DNA from: Chloroflexota bacterium
Lineage (GTDB): Bacteria; Chloroflexota; Anaerolineae; UBA4142
Direction of reading: 5' to 3'
Assembly: GCA_023380675.1 (NCBI GenBank)
Contig: JAMCRS010000155.1
Coordinates: forward strand, 1-22,182
Length of the DNA stretch: 22,182 nucleotides
The notes under the pieces are model-generated. The model made no database searches, was not told the origin of the DNA, and worked only from the letters and a program-made list of their open reading frames with translations. The position numbers were made by a program, and so were the translations under genes. Below are positions 14,592-22,182 of this stretch, piece after piece; position 1 is the stretch's first letter; each line of letters begins with the position of its first letter.

Positions 14592-15077
14592 CTACGCCTC
14601 GACGATCAACGTGCCGTTCATGGCCGGGTTGGCTTTTCCGCCGCAGCAAATGTCACAGTAGAACGTGTACGTTCCCGGCTGAGTTGGCGTGAACGTCGCG
14701 CTCGCAACAGACATCGGCGGGGCAATCATATTCACACCCAAGGCGTCGATTGCGAATTGGTGCCGGCCGCCGCCATCCGTATGAAACTCGTTGTCGAGGC
14801 TCCGCAAGTTCACCTTAACAGGCTCGCCGGCCTTGATGTGGATTTCTTGCATGTCGAATCCGTCCATGCCGGCTTGCAGATTGACCACCTGCGTTTTGCC
14901 GATGTCGGCGATGCCAGCCGTCGTGGGCGCGAACACGGGCGCGAGAAGATACGTGACCGCGAGGACCACCGCGACGACGATCGCGGTGAATGCACCCAAT
15001 CGCGCCATCCGTCTAACCCGCTGTCCTCGGGTTTCTGTGCGCTTGCGCTCGGATTTGCGTGTGTGTGAACCACTCAT
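14592..15077 (-). CDS. Membrane-anchored cupredoxin with CDICCGG motif
   Basis: The protein has 161 residues: a very basic tail (1-26), a membrane anchor (about 27-47) and a cupredoxin domain (about 62-161). Potential copper ligands are the His of GRHQFAI and the C-terminal loop YCDICCGGKANPAMNGTL. This loop is shaped like the CuA loop (Cys-x3-Cys ... Met) but lacks the His, and Met is one residue further along, so a mononuclear or altered site is likely. It is upstream of, and coupled to, the CcdA-like gene, which could reduce its Cys residues. AAGGAGTTG precedes ATG 15077. Confidence 0.85.
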   Translation of the reverse strand: MSGSHTRKSERKRTETRGQRVRRMARLGAFTAIVVAVVLAVTYLLAPVFAPTTAGIADIGKTQVVNLQAGMDGFDMQEIHIKAGEPVKVNLRSLDNEFHTDGGGRHQFAIDALGVNMIAPPMSVASATFTPTQPGTYTFYCDICCGGKANPAMNGTLIVEA

Positions 15078-15174
15078 ACCAACTCCTTCTCACGATAGGA
15101 CGTGCGCGTGATAATTCGGCCGCCTCAGATCGATCGGCGCTGATGCACAGCACCGACGCGAGTGAATTGAATGT

Positions 15175-16243
15175 TCAACGTACTCCATTGCTTCCATCGC
15201 CCACAGCCACAAAGCTCAATCGACCCGCGGCCACCGTCACTCGCGCCGTGAATGCCGTTCCCACCACGCGAACGATGTAGTCGCCGGCTGGCAAATCGCC
15301 AATCACAAAGTTCTCCCCTAGCCCGTCATCTGAATTGACGCTGGGTTGTTCGTCCGCGCCATAAGTCTCCGTTTCGCGGTACAACTTTGTCGGCTCTTGT
15401 GAGCGGAAGAAGTCGACGATCGCGCCGCGGACGAGATTACCTTCGCGATCAACGTACCGACCGGCGAGCACCCCGCGCCCCGGCAGTGGTGAAAGCCACA
15501 ACATGGGATTGAGCGTGCCTGCGTAATCGTTCGTCCCGAATCGAATCTCAAAGTGAACGTGCGGCCCGATCGCGATGCCTGTCATTCCGACGGTGCCAAT
15601 CGCATCGCCGCGTCGGACGCGCTGTCCAACTTGAACTTGAATGCGCGATTGATGTCCATACAACGCATACAGGATCTGTCCGCGATAACCCTGGTCCAGG
15701 CGAACGACGGTAACGAGTCCATAGTATTCCAAGAAGCGGCCGCACACCTCGTTGCCGCTCGAGCCACATAGCGGTTGACGGTCATCGCCGGCGGTGACGA
15801 CGACACCGTCACCGACAGCATATACGGGCACCCCAATCGGATTGAGATCAAAGTCAACCCCGTGATGCACTTCATACTTGCCCAGTTCCGTCGTGCCGTA
15901 TAGGTAAACCGAATCCGGCGAGGGCTCCGGCGCATCCAGTGCGAGCGGCCGTCCGAACATGAAATGCGCGACCGCGAGGCGCGGCTCGGTGACTCGGCTC
16001 GCGCCCTTCGGTATGACGTTCGGCGCGGCAGTGCCCGAGTATGCTGCGGTTGCCAGAGGCGACCCCGCGGTCGTTGGCGTGAATGCCGGCTCCGGCTTCC
16101 AGGTCGGCGACGGGGACACGGCGACGGCAAACGACGCTACGGTCAGCGTCGACTTGCTGGAGCGCTACTACGCTGAGCACAATCGCAATCGCAAAGCCGA
16201 TACCGGTGGCGACGAGCAATTGCTTGGCGACCAGGCTTGACAT
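15175..16243 (-). CDS. M23-family (LytM-type) metallopeptidase, N-terminus frameshifted
   Basis: The catalytic region is intact: HHGVDFD supplies the first His and Asp zinc ligands and HVHFE supplies the second His pair, as in LytM-type glycyl or peptidoglycan endopeptidases. A C-terminal beta domain follows (about the last 90 residues, GDYIVRVVG). In this frame the first start is GTG 16119, which gives a 314-residue protein with no export signal. A good signal anchor (MSSLVAKQLLVATGIGFAIA) lies just upstream in another frame from ATG 16243, directly after the preceding gene. One surplus base between about 16110 and 16150 would join them, so I annotate the whole span. The cause may be a sequencing error. 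The protein remodels cell wall outside the cell. Confidence 0.8.
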
Positions 16244-16251
16244 TCAGTGCG

Positions 16252-16881
16252 TCAACATTCGCCGCGCGCCTTCAGCTCTTCCAGCGCGGCATTTACATCG
16301 GGATCGAGCGGGGCGCGTTTCTCCATCTCCACGCGCACCGCTTCCTTTGGAAAGAGATAACGGTTCCAGAGCGTGACCTCGCCCTCGACAGCTCTCGAGT
16401 CCCATCCGCGGCTCAGCAATTCCTTGCTCAACCCCTCGAGCGCCTGATGATGACCGCACCTGCAGTTTCGGCTCTCGTCGCGCGAGGGAGTGGACCAATC
16501 GCAGCACGGAAGAAGCAAATCGAGCGACTCGTACGCATTGGCGAAGCGGTCCTCGAGCTCGACATCCGCATTCCAGCCGACCAAAGTCTCATATCCCAGG
16601 TCGCTGAAGGTAACGCCGTAGTCGGTTGACTTGCCTTCGCGTGGCGCGATTTCATTGCGCATGCGTGCGAGCACGGCACGTGCTTGGGCCATGCCCGGCG
16701 AATCGGTCGGCGTCGCCGAAACCGCGCCCCCGGATTCCAATTCAGGTATGCTGGCGTCTGGGGTGGAGAGAACGACGAGGCTTGAAACGAGCCGCGGCAC
16801 GAGAATTACCAGCACGATGTTCGAAACGAGAATTACCCCGAGCGAAATGACGTTAACCCAATTTGTGTGAAACCGTGACAT
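16252..16881 (-). CDS. Cys/His-rich membrane-anchored protein, possibly PCYCGC-related
   Basis: The protein has 209 residues. A membrane span (about 11-38) is followed by a Ser/Thr/Pro-rich stretch and a globular domain. The centre carries LPCCDWS (Cys126-Cys127), then CRCGHHQAL (Cys140, Cys142, His144, His145), and the C-terminus is helical (EGEVTLWNRYLFPKEAVRVEM), ending GEC. The order of Cys pair, Cys/His cluster and helical tail resembles the PCYCGC protein at 3735-4181, though I cannot align them firmly by eye. Metal binding is a fair guess. GAGGAATAG precedes ATG 16881, and the gene begins directly after the stop of the decayed ATPase fragment. Confidence 0.65.
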   Translation of the reverse strand: MSRFHTNWVNVISLGVILVSNIVLVILVPRLVSSLVVLSTPDASIPELESGGAVSATPTDSPGMAQARAVLARMRNEIAPREGKSTDYGVTFSDLGYETLVGWNADVELEDRFANAYESLDLLLPCCDWSTPSRDESRNCRCGHHQALEGLSKELLSRGWDSRAVEGEVTLWNRYLFPKEAVRVEMEKRAPLDPDVNAALEELKARGEC

Positions 16882-17135
16882 CTATTCCTCATCGGTTAGC
16901 GGGTTCAGCAACACGCCCACCTTGCCGCTTACGGCGACGAACATCGGCGTTTTGCCCTGCGCAGAGAGCTGAGCCGCTTGACTCTTAGCCGCCGAGGGCG
17001 ATCTTTTCGCGCGGTATCAACTTTAGATTGCCGATCACCACCGGCTGGTCTTGAATCCGTGTGCGGATTCCATGACCAGGAAACGAAATGCCCCACGCAT
17101 ACCCTACCACGCGGGCTGGATCGCGCCAACGGGCT
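16882..17135 (-). pseudogene. Decayed P-type ATPase nucleotide-binding-domain fragment
   Basis: Translated in pieces, this stretch matches the N-domain of a copper-type P1B ATPase: ISFPGHGIRTRIQDQPVVIGN then, after a stop and a frame change, QAAQLSAQGKTPMFVAVSGKVGV. The same segment in the intact ATPase at 19203-21863 reads [18 protein letters not shown] and [16 protein letters not shown]. The catalytic Asp, membrane helices and actuator domain are absent. The last frame ends in TAG at 16882-16884, next to the following start codon. It is a relic of a deleted or recombined ATPase gene. The 70 bp further upstream (17136-17207) show nothing recognisable. Confidence 0.75.
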
Positions 17136-17207
17136 TGCGGCTAGACTGGGTCTACGTCGAAAGCCTTGCTCGTTCGCAAGCCAATAAGCACCCGCTTTGG
17201 TGACCCA

Positions 17208-17465
17208 TCAAGCGCTGAGATCGCGCTTCAATTCATCGAACTGCTCTTTCGTGATCTCGCCGTTGGCGTAACGCATCTTCAAGTTGTCGAGCGGCGCCTG
17301 ACTGGACGCAGGCATGCCGCTGGCTGTGTGCGCAAAAGTCTGTCCCTGAGTCCCACGCACCAGCGTGGCGACCAACCACACCGCTCCGCCAATGACGAGC
17401 GCCCAGAAGGCGAGCATCATAAACGCGCCGATTCCAAACATTCCGAATCCCAATCCACCCATCAT
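17208..17465 (-). CDS. SHOCT-domain small membrane protein
   Basis: This encodes 85 residues: a Gly/Met/Phe-rich N-terminus (MMGGLGFGMFGIG), one membrane span (about 13-37) and a C-terminal SHOCT motif (DNLKMRYANGEITKEQFDELKRDL, about 60-83). SHOCT is a short oligomerisation-type motif common at the C-termini of small membrane proteins; it gives no reaction. It closely parallels the next gene upstream (17479-17877), 13 bp away, suggesting duplication. AAAGGAG precedes ATG 17465. Confidence 0.85.
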   Translation of the reverse strand: MMGGLGFGMFGIGAFMMLAFWALVIGGAVWLVATLVRGTQGQTFAHTASGMPASSQAPLDNLKMRYANGEITKEQFDELKRDLSA

Positions 17466-17478
17466 TTCTATTGCTCCT

Positions 17479-17877
17479 TTACTCGATATCCCTTTTCATT
17501 GCGTCGAACTGATCTTTCGAGATCTCACCTTTGGCGTAGCGTCCCTTCAAGATCTCAAGGGCAGAATTGGCCGAAGCCGTCGCGTGGGCGTTGTTCCGGG
17601 CGAGCCAGACGACCAAGAGGACGAAACCGCCGATGATGAGTGCCCAAAAAATCAGCGAGAGGACGCCGCCAACGGGGTTATACGCAATGCCATATTGCCC
17701 ACCGTAGCCGCCCGCACCTGCACTTGCGTGCGGTGCAAGTGTCATCCCGTAGCCGCCGGCAAACCCAGGCCCCATCATACCGAAGCCGCCGAACCCCATC
17801 ATTCCCGCGCCCCCGAGTAGCAACAGAACTAAAAGTGCGACGAGGACTACGGTTAGCAATGCACCGGTGGTTTTCAT
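17479..17877 (-). CDS. SHOCT-domain membrane protein carrying a palindromic repeat
   Basis: This encodes 132 residues. A signal or membrane span (about 5-25) leads into a Gly/Met-rich loop, followed by a second span (about 70-92) and a C-terminal SHOCT motif (LEILKGRYAKGEISKDQFDAMKRDI). The loop contains TLAPHASAGAGG, encoded by a shorter relative of the 41-bp palindromic repeat found twice in the large ATPase. Gly/Met-rich loops can bind copper weakly, but no function is known. GGAGGTT precedes ATG 17877. It is probably co-transcribed with the SHOCT gene downstream. Confidence 0.85.
   Translation of the reverse strand: MKTTGALLTVVLVALLVLLLLGGAGMMGFGGFGMMGPGFAGGYGMTLAPHASAGAGGYGGQYGIAYNPVGGVLSLIFWALIIGGFVLLVVWLARNNAHATASANSALEILKGRYAKGEISKDQFDAMKRDIE
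17714..17743. repeat. Shortened palindromic repeat copy, in frame
   Basis: GCACCTGCACTTGCG and TGCGGTGCAAGTGTC keep both outer arms of the 41-bp repeat but lack the central loop bases. It is translated as TLAPHASAG in the SHOCT protein. Confidence 0.6.
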
Positions 17878-17904
17878 TCTTAACCTCCGTATCGGATTCT
17901 AATT

Positions 17905-17945
17905 GAACTGTAGCAGAGACTCTTGAAGATCCGGTGAAGGACCTA
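17905..17945 (-). promoter_or_regulatory. Possible response-regulator site and promoter upstream of the SHOCT pair
   Basis: On the minus strand TTCACC and TTCAAG repeat with an 11-bp period (17921-17939), the spacing typical of OmpR/PhoB-family sites. They are followed by GCTACAGT, a weak -10 candidate, about 35 bp before ATG 17877. No cognate OmpR-type regulator is in the window. Confidence 0.3.
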
Positions 17946-18017
17946 TAGCGATTTTGTGAGTGACCGGGCGGCCAAATTCACCTATTACTTCGTCCGGCCG
18001 CTCAAATGCCGACGCGG

Positions 18018-18551
18018 TTATTTGAGTGTTTTCAAGTACGCGATCAAATCGTCCAGGTCGGCCGGCGACATGCTCCAGTGTGGCATCGGCGCTTCGAGCG
18101 GGTGACCCCCCGGATCGACTCCTTGCGTGATTGCACGTTTGAGCGTCGCGTCGGTATACGGAGGGTGGTCTTCGGCCATTGCTTGTGACGAGAGCGTCTC
18201 GTAGCGAATGTCCGGCGCGTCAAAGCTATACATCATGAACCTGACCGGACCGCCGCGCGCGTCTGGCCCATGACAGGTCACGCACGCAACCGTCCTCGAG
18301 CCCATCATTCCGACTTGCAAGTCCGAGGTGATCGGTGCGCCGCGTTGGCTCGTGGCCGTAAAATAGATCTGCCGCCCATTGGCACTCGCTGGCTGATCCG
18401 AGCTCTGAGTCGGCGCGGCATGGGTCGCGGCAGCCGTCGGCGCGGTTGCAGGCGCCACCGTCGGAGCAGCGTAGGTTGTGCATCCGATGGCAAGCACCAA
18501 CAGGGCACAGCCCGCCAAGGACGTGCGAGACACATGCCAGATGTTAATCAC
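18018..18551 (-). CDS. Exported c-type cytochrome
   Basis: This encodes 177 residues from GTG 18551. I chose this start because GGAGAGAGGA lies directly before it, and because upstream TTG/ATG codons at 18572 and 18569 would place that ribosome site inside the gene. The signal peptide ends near LLVLAIGC, a possible lipobox, and is followed by an Ala/Pro/Thr linker. The single haem site is CVTCH, and an axial Met is probably in APMPHWSMS. This looks like a small membrane-tethered electron carrier. About 260 bp separate it from the cupredoxin gene upstream, with a possible broken ORF between. A GC-rich inverted repeat (GCGGCC ... GGCCGC, 17967-18004) follows the stop. Confidence 0.9.
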   Translation of the reverse strand: MINIWHVSRTSLAGCALLVLAIGCTTYAAPTVAPATAPTAAATHAAPTQSSDQPASANGRQIYFTATSQRGAPITSDLQVGMMGSRTVACVTCHGPDARGGPVRFMMYSFDAPDIRYETLSSQAMAEDHPPYTDATLKRAITQGVDPGGHPLEAPMPHWSMSPADLDDLIAYLKTLK

Positions 18552-18673
18552 GGGTCCTCTCTCCTTCATCAATACCTTGATTGCCCAATTGCAATAGAGT
18601 ATTCCGAAAGCAACTTCCCTTGTTCAGCGCAACTGAGCTCACAACTCGCGGCTTTTCGTGCAGGTCGCCGTCG

Positions 18674-18785
18674 TCAAAGGTGCCTGTCGTCGCGCTTGAA
18701 GCAGCACAACTCGCCCGCGACGCGCTGCAAAAAGAACTCCGCCGTCAAATGCTCGGCCGCGTATGCGTAGCAAATCTTCGGTCAA
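18674..18785 (-). pseudogene. Possible frameshifted small Cys-containing ORF
   Basis: Between the cupredoxin and cytochrome genes one frame reads as a plausible short protein: KICYAYAAEHLTAEFFLQRV, then AGELCCFKRDD, ending at TGA 18674-18676. It has the strong third-position GC of real genes here. Its frame lacks a start, but a TTG at 18785 with a strong GGGAGGT lies in the neighbouring frame, so one surplus base near 18770 would restore about 36 codons. Tentative; no family recognised. Confidence 0.3.
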
Positions 18786-18811
18786 CTACTTAACCTCCCG
18801 CGCGATTGAAC

Positions 18812-19186
18812 TTACTCTACGATAAGCTTACCGTGGAGCATGCCCATCTGGCATTGAAAATCGAACTCTCCCACCTTGTCAGGTGTGAATTCCACGGAGA
18901 CGGTTTCCCCGGTGGGGAGCTTGGCGCTCTTGTTAAAGTCGGGAAAAAGCACCATCTCCGAACACGACGCGGTTTCCTGCCGATTGAAATTCAAGCGTAC
19001 GGGCTGGCCGGCCTTGACGACCAGGACGTCAGGCGTGTAACCGCCCTTGACGATGATGTTCGCTTCTTGCACGCCGCTGCTCTCAGCCAATCGCGTCCCC
19101 GTCTTCTGCGAAAGGAAGAAGAACCACACGACCAAGCCGGACAAGACGACCGCACCCAAAAGAACGCTCCATTGAATGATTGCCAT
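18812..19186 (-). CDS. Cupredoxin associated with CopA
   Basis: This encodes 124 residues: a membrane anchor (about 4-24) and a cupredoxin domain (about 38-124). It shows the features of the cupredoxin domain often found with or fused to copper ATPases: GGYTPDVLVVKAGQPVRLNF, then TASCSEMVLFPDF with a Cys, and FDFQCQMGMLHGKLIV with Cys and two Met. These can bind Cu(I) and Cu(II) on the outer face. It starts 17 bp after CopA and almost certainly receives or buffers the copper exported by it. GAAGGGG precedes ATG 19186. Confidence 0.9.
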   Translation of the reverse strand: MAIIQWSVLLGAVVLSGLVVWFFFLSQKTGTRLAESSGVQEANIIVKGGYTPDVLVVKAGQPVRLNFNRQETASCSEMVLFPDFNKSAKLPTGETVSVEFTPDKVGEFDFQCQMGMLHGKLIVE

Positions 19187-19202
19187 TTTTTCCCCTTCTG
19201 CG

Positions 19203-21863
19203 CTATTTCGCTGCCGCCGTCGGCTTGAAGCCGCGCAAGCGCAGCGCATTGCTGACGACGGTCACGCTGCTCAGCGCCATGGCCGCGCTCGCGATGATCG
19301 GGCTGAGCAGGATGCCGAAGAACGGAAACAAGACACCCGCCGCGATCGGGACGCCGAGCGTGTTGTAGATAAAGCTGCCGAACAGGTTCTGCTTGATGTT
19401 GCGCATCGTCGCTTTGCTCAGCTCGATCGCGACGGCGACGCCGGTAAGGCTTCCCTTGATCAGCGTAATGTCTGATGCTTCGATGGCGACGTCCGTGCCG
19501 GTGCCGATGGCGAGACCCACGTCCGCCTGCGCCAGCGCCGGGGCGTCGTTGATGCCGTCGCCCACCATGACGACGACCTTGCCCTCCCGCTGAAGCATCT
19601 GCACATTGCGCGCCTTGTCCTCCGGCAGCACTTCCGCCAGCACCCGGTCGACGCCGACCTGGCGCGCGATCGCAGTCGCCGTGCGCTTGTTGTCGCCCGT
19701 GATCATCACCACCTCCAGCCCTAGTCGCTTGAGTCGCGCAATGGCTTCGCGGCTGTCGTCTTTGACGGTGTCCGCTACCGCGACGATGCCAGCCGCTTGA
19801 CCGTCTACGGCGACGTACATTGGCGTCTTGCCGTCTTCGGCGAGATGACGGGCCGCGATGTCGAGATCACCGAGAGCAATATTCTCTTTTGCCATGAGTT
19901 GGGCGTTCCCCAGCAGCACGCGTCGTCCATCGACTTTGGCAATGACGCCGTGACCCGGGACCGCGTCGAAATCGGTCGCGTCCGCGAGCGTGATCCCGCG
20001 CCCCTTGGCGCCTTCGACGATGGCCGCGGCGAGCGGATGCTCGGACGACTTTTCGACCGATGCGGCGAGCCGAAGCAGCTCATTCTGATTATCGACGACC
20101 GCAGGCTGATTGCCGATTACATCCGTCAGCTCCGGTTTGCCCTTCGTGATCGTCCCGGTCTTGTCCAACACGATAGCGTTCACCTTGTGCGCGGTCTCCA
20201 GCGCTTCCGCCGAGCGGATCAGGATGCCGTTCTCCGCGCCCTTGCCCGTGCCGACCATGATCGAAGTCGGAGTCGCGAGCCCCAAAGCGCACGGGCAGGC
20301 GATGATGAGCACGGTCACGGCGGAAACCAATGCGTGAATGAATTGCGGCTGCGGGCCAAAGATGAACCAAAGAGTGAAACTCCATATCGCGATCAAGATC
20401 ACCGTCGGCACAAAGTAGCCCGAAATGACGTCTGCCAGGCGCTGGATCGGGGCTTTGGTCCCTTGGGCCTGCTGCACCAATTGGACGATTTGGCTCAACG
20501 CCGTATCTTTGCCCACCTTGGTCGCCTGGAATCGGAACGCGCCGGTTTTGTTCAAGGTCGCTCCGATCACTTCGTCGCCAGACTTTTTGCTCACCGGCAG
20601 CGACTCGCCCGTAATCATGCTTTCGTCGACGGTCGAGCTGCCTTCGTTCACGACGCCGTCGACCGGGATCTGCTCGCCGGGGCGCACGATCACCACGTCG
20701 CCCACCAGCACCTCTTCGACCGGAATGTCTACATCCTGGCCGTCGCGGACAACGCGCGCCGTCTTGGCTTGCAGACCCATCAGCTTGCGGATCGCCTCGT
20801 TGGTTTGGCCCTTGGCCCGCGCTTCGAGCATCTGGCCGAGTAGGATCAAGGCGACGATGATCGCGGTGGTGTCAAAGTAGACGTCGCGCAGCGCTTCGGG
20901 CAGTACGCCGGGGAGGAAGGTAGCCACCGCGGAGTAGAGATAAGCCGCGCCCGTGCCGAGCGCGATCAGCGTGTTCATGTCGGCGGCGTGGTGGCGGAAC
21001 GCGCTCCAAGCGCCTACGAAAAAGCGGCTGCCCGCCCAGAAGAGGACGGGCGTCGTCAGCACGAAAAGGATGAACCAGTTGATCTGAGTCGGTATGCCTT
21101 TCAGCACCGGAATGAATTCAGCGTAAGTGAGTACGAGAATCGCCGCCGAGAGTAGGGTGGCGAAGACAAACCGGTTGCGCAGGTTGAGGTATTCCGCCTG
21201 CCGTGCGGCGCGCTCCGCGTCCTCTGCCGGCGCGCCTTTTGTCGGTTCAACCGTCTTGTAGCCCGCGGATTCCACGACGCGATGAAGATCGGCTAGTGTC
21301 GTCACGCCCGGAAGGTATTCGACGTCCGCTCTCTGCGCGGCGAGGTTGACGCTGGCCTTGAGCACGCCGGGAGTGGCCTTGAGACTCTCTTCGATGAATG
21401 TGACGCAAGAAGCGCAGCGCAGATCCTGGATTCCGATCTGCGTCCTCGCCCCGCCGACGGCATAGCCGGCTTGCTTGACCGCGCGCTCCATATCCGTAAG
21501 CGAGACTCGCGCCGGGTCATAGGTGACATGCGCCTTGCCGGTCGCGCAATTGACGTTTGCCTTCTGTACTCCTTCCATGCCGCCGAGCACCCGTTCGGTC
21601 GTCAACGCGCACGTCGCGCAGTCCAGGTTGACGATCGGCAGCTCGACTCGGACGGGACCTGCCAGACTCGGGTTGACGCCGGTCGTGGCGGATCCGACGA
21701 TCGGCTTGCCGGCTGCATTCGCATGAACGTATTGGCTCGGGTTGTGATCGAATTGATCCACGCAGCCCGGCGAGCAAAATGAATACCGCCTTCCGTTCAC
21801 GCGGCGCGCTGCAAATACGGCTCGATCATCGATCTCCATTCCGCAAACAGGATCCCTGACCAC
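19203..21863 (-). CDS. copA: Copper-exporting P1B-type ATPase with YHS and two HMA domains
   Basis: This encodes 886 residues from GTG 21863, chosen because GGAGGTGAG lies 7 nt upstream; the ORF could extend to 21884 but would then contain that ribosome site. The N-terminus is a YHS domain (DPVCGMEI and CSPGCVDQF), followed by HMA1 with CATC (82-85) and HMA2 with CASC (150-153). The core has TGES, the membrane copper site CPC (523-525), DKTGT (567-571), SEHPLA, PGHG, the complete [10 protein letters not shown] and GDGIND. All motifs are intact, unlike the large ATPase at 7923-11048. It exports Cu(I) from the cytoplasm using ATP. The fused YHS domain may bind or sense metal. It leads an operon with the cupredoxin. 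Confidence 0.95.
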   Translation of the reverse strand: MVRDPVCGMEIDDRAVFAARRVNGRRYSFCSPGCVDQFDHNPSQYVHANAAGKPIVGSATTGVNPSLAGPVRVELPIVNLDCATCALTTERVLGGMEGVQKANVNCATGKAHVTYDPARVSLTDMERAVKQAGYAVGGARTQIGIQDLRCASCVTFIEESLKATPGVLKASVNLAAQRADVEYLPGVTTLADLHRVVESAGYKTVEPTKGAPAEDAERAARQAEYLNLRNRFVFATLLSAAILVLTYAEFIPVLKGIPTQINWFILFVLTTPVLFWAGSRFFVGAWSAFRHHAADMNTLIALGTGAAYLYSAVATFLPGVLPEALRDVYFDTTAIIVALILLGQMLEARAKGQTNEAIRKLMGLQAKTARVVRDGQDVDIPVEEVLVGDVVIVRPGEQIPVDGVVNEGSSTVDESMITGESLPVSKKSGDEVIGATLNKTGAFRFQATKVGKDTALSQIVQLVQQAQGTKAPIQRLADVISGYFVPTVILIAIWSFTLWFIFGPQPQFIHALVSAVTVLIIACPCALGLATPTSIMVGTGKGAENGILIRSAEALETAHKVNAIVLDKTGTITKGKPELTDVIGNQPAVVDNQNELLRLAASVEKSSEHPLAAAIVEGAKGRGITLADATDFDAVPGHGVIAKVDGRRVLLGNAQLMAKENIALGDLDIAARHLAEDGKTPMYVAVDGQAAGIVAVADTVKDDSREAIARLKRLGLEVVMITGDNKRTATAIARQVGVDRVLAEVLPEDKARNVQMLQREGKVVVMVGDGINDAPALAQADVGLAIGTGTDVAIEASDITLIKGSLTGVAVAIELSKATMRNIKQNLFGSFIYNTLGVPIAAGVLFPFFGILLSPIIASAAMALSSVTVVSNALRLRGFKPTAAAK

Positions 21864-21944
21864 TTGCTCACCTCCTTTGACCACTCACAGGGTATCACGC
21901 CGCTTTCATATTCACATGAGCGAACGCGCTTGTTGCAGCCAATG
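21864..21944 (-). promoter_or_regulatory. Upstream region of copA
   Basis: It contains the ribosome site and a partial palindrome TCATGTGAATATGA (about 21906-21919). A TGATAC hexamer could be a -10 box. No strong -35 or known copper operator is evident. Confidence 0.25.
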
Positions 21945-21970
21945 AAAAAGACCAGTCTCCGGACTGGTCT
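21945..21970 (-). terminator. Rho-independent terminator of the upstream regulator gene
   Basis: On the minus strand AGACCAGTC and GACTGGTCT form a perfect 9-bp stem with a 4-nt loop, followed by five T. It stands about 54 bp after the stop of the LuxR-type gene, just before the copA upstream region. Confidence 0.85.
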
Positions 21971-22023
21971 ACGGTCGAGCTCTGAATTGGACGTGCGGCC
22001 AGGACAAGGGCGACGACGAAATA

Positions 22024-22182
22024 CTAGGTCACGTGGTGCCTGACCGCGAACAAGGCAGCCAGAGTCCGGTCGGCCAGCTCCAATTTGCTCAGCACGCTGC
22101 TCACGTGGAACTTGACTGTCTTTTCGCTAATCGTGAGTTCCGAGGCGATCTCCTTGTTGCTCTTGCCTTGCCCCCAAAGCGC
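22024..22182 (-). CDS. LuxR-type response regulator, C-terminal end only
   Basis: The last 52 codons of a gene entering from beyond the window end at TAG 22024-22026. They encode most of a LuxR helix-turn-helix: QGKSNKEIASELTISEKTVK followed by FHVSSVLSKLELADRT and a short hydrophobic tail. This is the DNA-binding part of a NarL/FixJ-type regulator, distinct from the one at 12921-13586. The receiver domain and start lie outside. A terminator follows, so it is transcribed separately from copA but may regulate it. Confidence 0.85.
   Translation of the reverse strand, partial: ALWGQGKSNKEIASELTISEKTVKFHVSSVLSKLELADRTLAALFAVRHHVT

Noticed and set aside
17967..18004. GCGGCC ... GGCCGC inverted repeat after the cytochrome gene as terminator
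   Set aside because: The loop is about 20 nt and no T-tract follows; it is noted only as an inverted repeat.
18760..18785. Second possible selenocysteine (TGA before CCGAAGATTTGC)
   Set aside because: No sensible coding precedes that TGA, and a frameshift from the TTG with its strong ribosome site explains the short ORF better.
19797..20843. Plus-strand open frame of 348 codons opposite copA
   Set aside because: Mirrors the minus-strand codon pattern, has no recognisable domain and no ribosome site.
1..22182. tRNA, rRNA, CRISPR, integrase or insertion sequence
   Set aside because: I looked on both strands and saw no cloverleaf, repeat-spacer pattern, DDE or tyrosine recombinase signature.

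Overview
The window is a GC-rich stretch of bacterial DNA in which every gene I can support lies on the minus strand, so it reads from high to low coordinates. It has no rRNA, tRNA, CRISPR array or transposase. The gene set (two copper-type P1B ATPases, several membrane-anchored cupredoxins, c-type cytochromes, a CcdA-like protein, a TlpA-like thioredoxin, a PCYCGC-motif protein, SHOCT proteins, Thr/Pro/Ala-rich lipoproteins) suggests a Gram-positive-like or monoderm environmental bacterium. Chloroflexota is my best guess. That is inference from gene style, not from a marker gene.

Layout in transcription order: a partial LuxR-type response regulator and its terminator (22182-21945). Then a CopA ATPase with YHS and two HMA domains plus a cupredoxin (21863-18812), a c-type cytochrome (18551-18018) and two SHOCT membrane proteins (17877-17208). 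A decayed P-type ATPase fragment (about 17135-16882) precedes a Cys/His-rich membrane protein, an M23 peptidase, a cupredoxin and a CcdA-like protein (16881-13750). An orphan NarL-type regulator, a small ORF and a DoxX-like protein follow (13616-12013). Next are an ICMT-like methyltransferase and a very large, structurally odd copper-type ATPase (11722-7923). A run of small membrane and YHS proteins follows (7570-6443), then a winged-helix regulator, a 41-aa membrane peptide and a CsoR-like repressor (6183-5361). The window ends with a tight seven-gene operon (5258-233): lipoprotein, TlpA thioredoxin, PCYCGC protein, CuA-type cupredoxin, polyferredoxin, CuA-cytochrome c fusion and a DUF1573-like protein.

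The standout observation is the last gene of that operon. It is interrupted by an in-frame UGA directly after a Cys, in the sequence Gly-Cys-UGA-Pro-Pro. From memory, relatives of this Ig-like family carry Gly-Cys-Cys-Pro-Pro there. The frame stays open and family-like for 70 more codons. A hairpin with a GGUC apical loop begins its loop exactly 18 nt after the UGA, the spacing I recall for the E. coli fdhF SECIS. I propose a selenocysteine-containing member encoded in a CuA/copper/thiol redox operon.

Other oddities are a 41-bp near-palindromic repeat inserted in frame twice in one ATPase, with a shorter relative in a SHOCT gene; an ATPase that has lost one HMA metal site and about 15 residues after its TGD motif; and several single-base frameshifts (polyferredoxin, M23 peptidase, probably two small ORFs). 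The frameshifts may be sequencing indels and should be kept in mind when judging broken genes. UGA is used as an ordinary stop by several other genes here, so the code is not generally reassigned.
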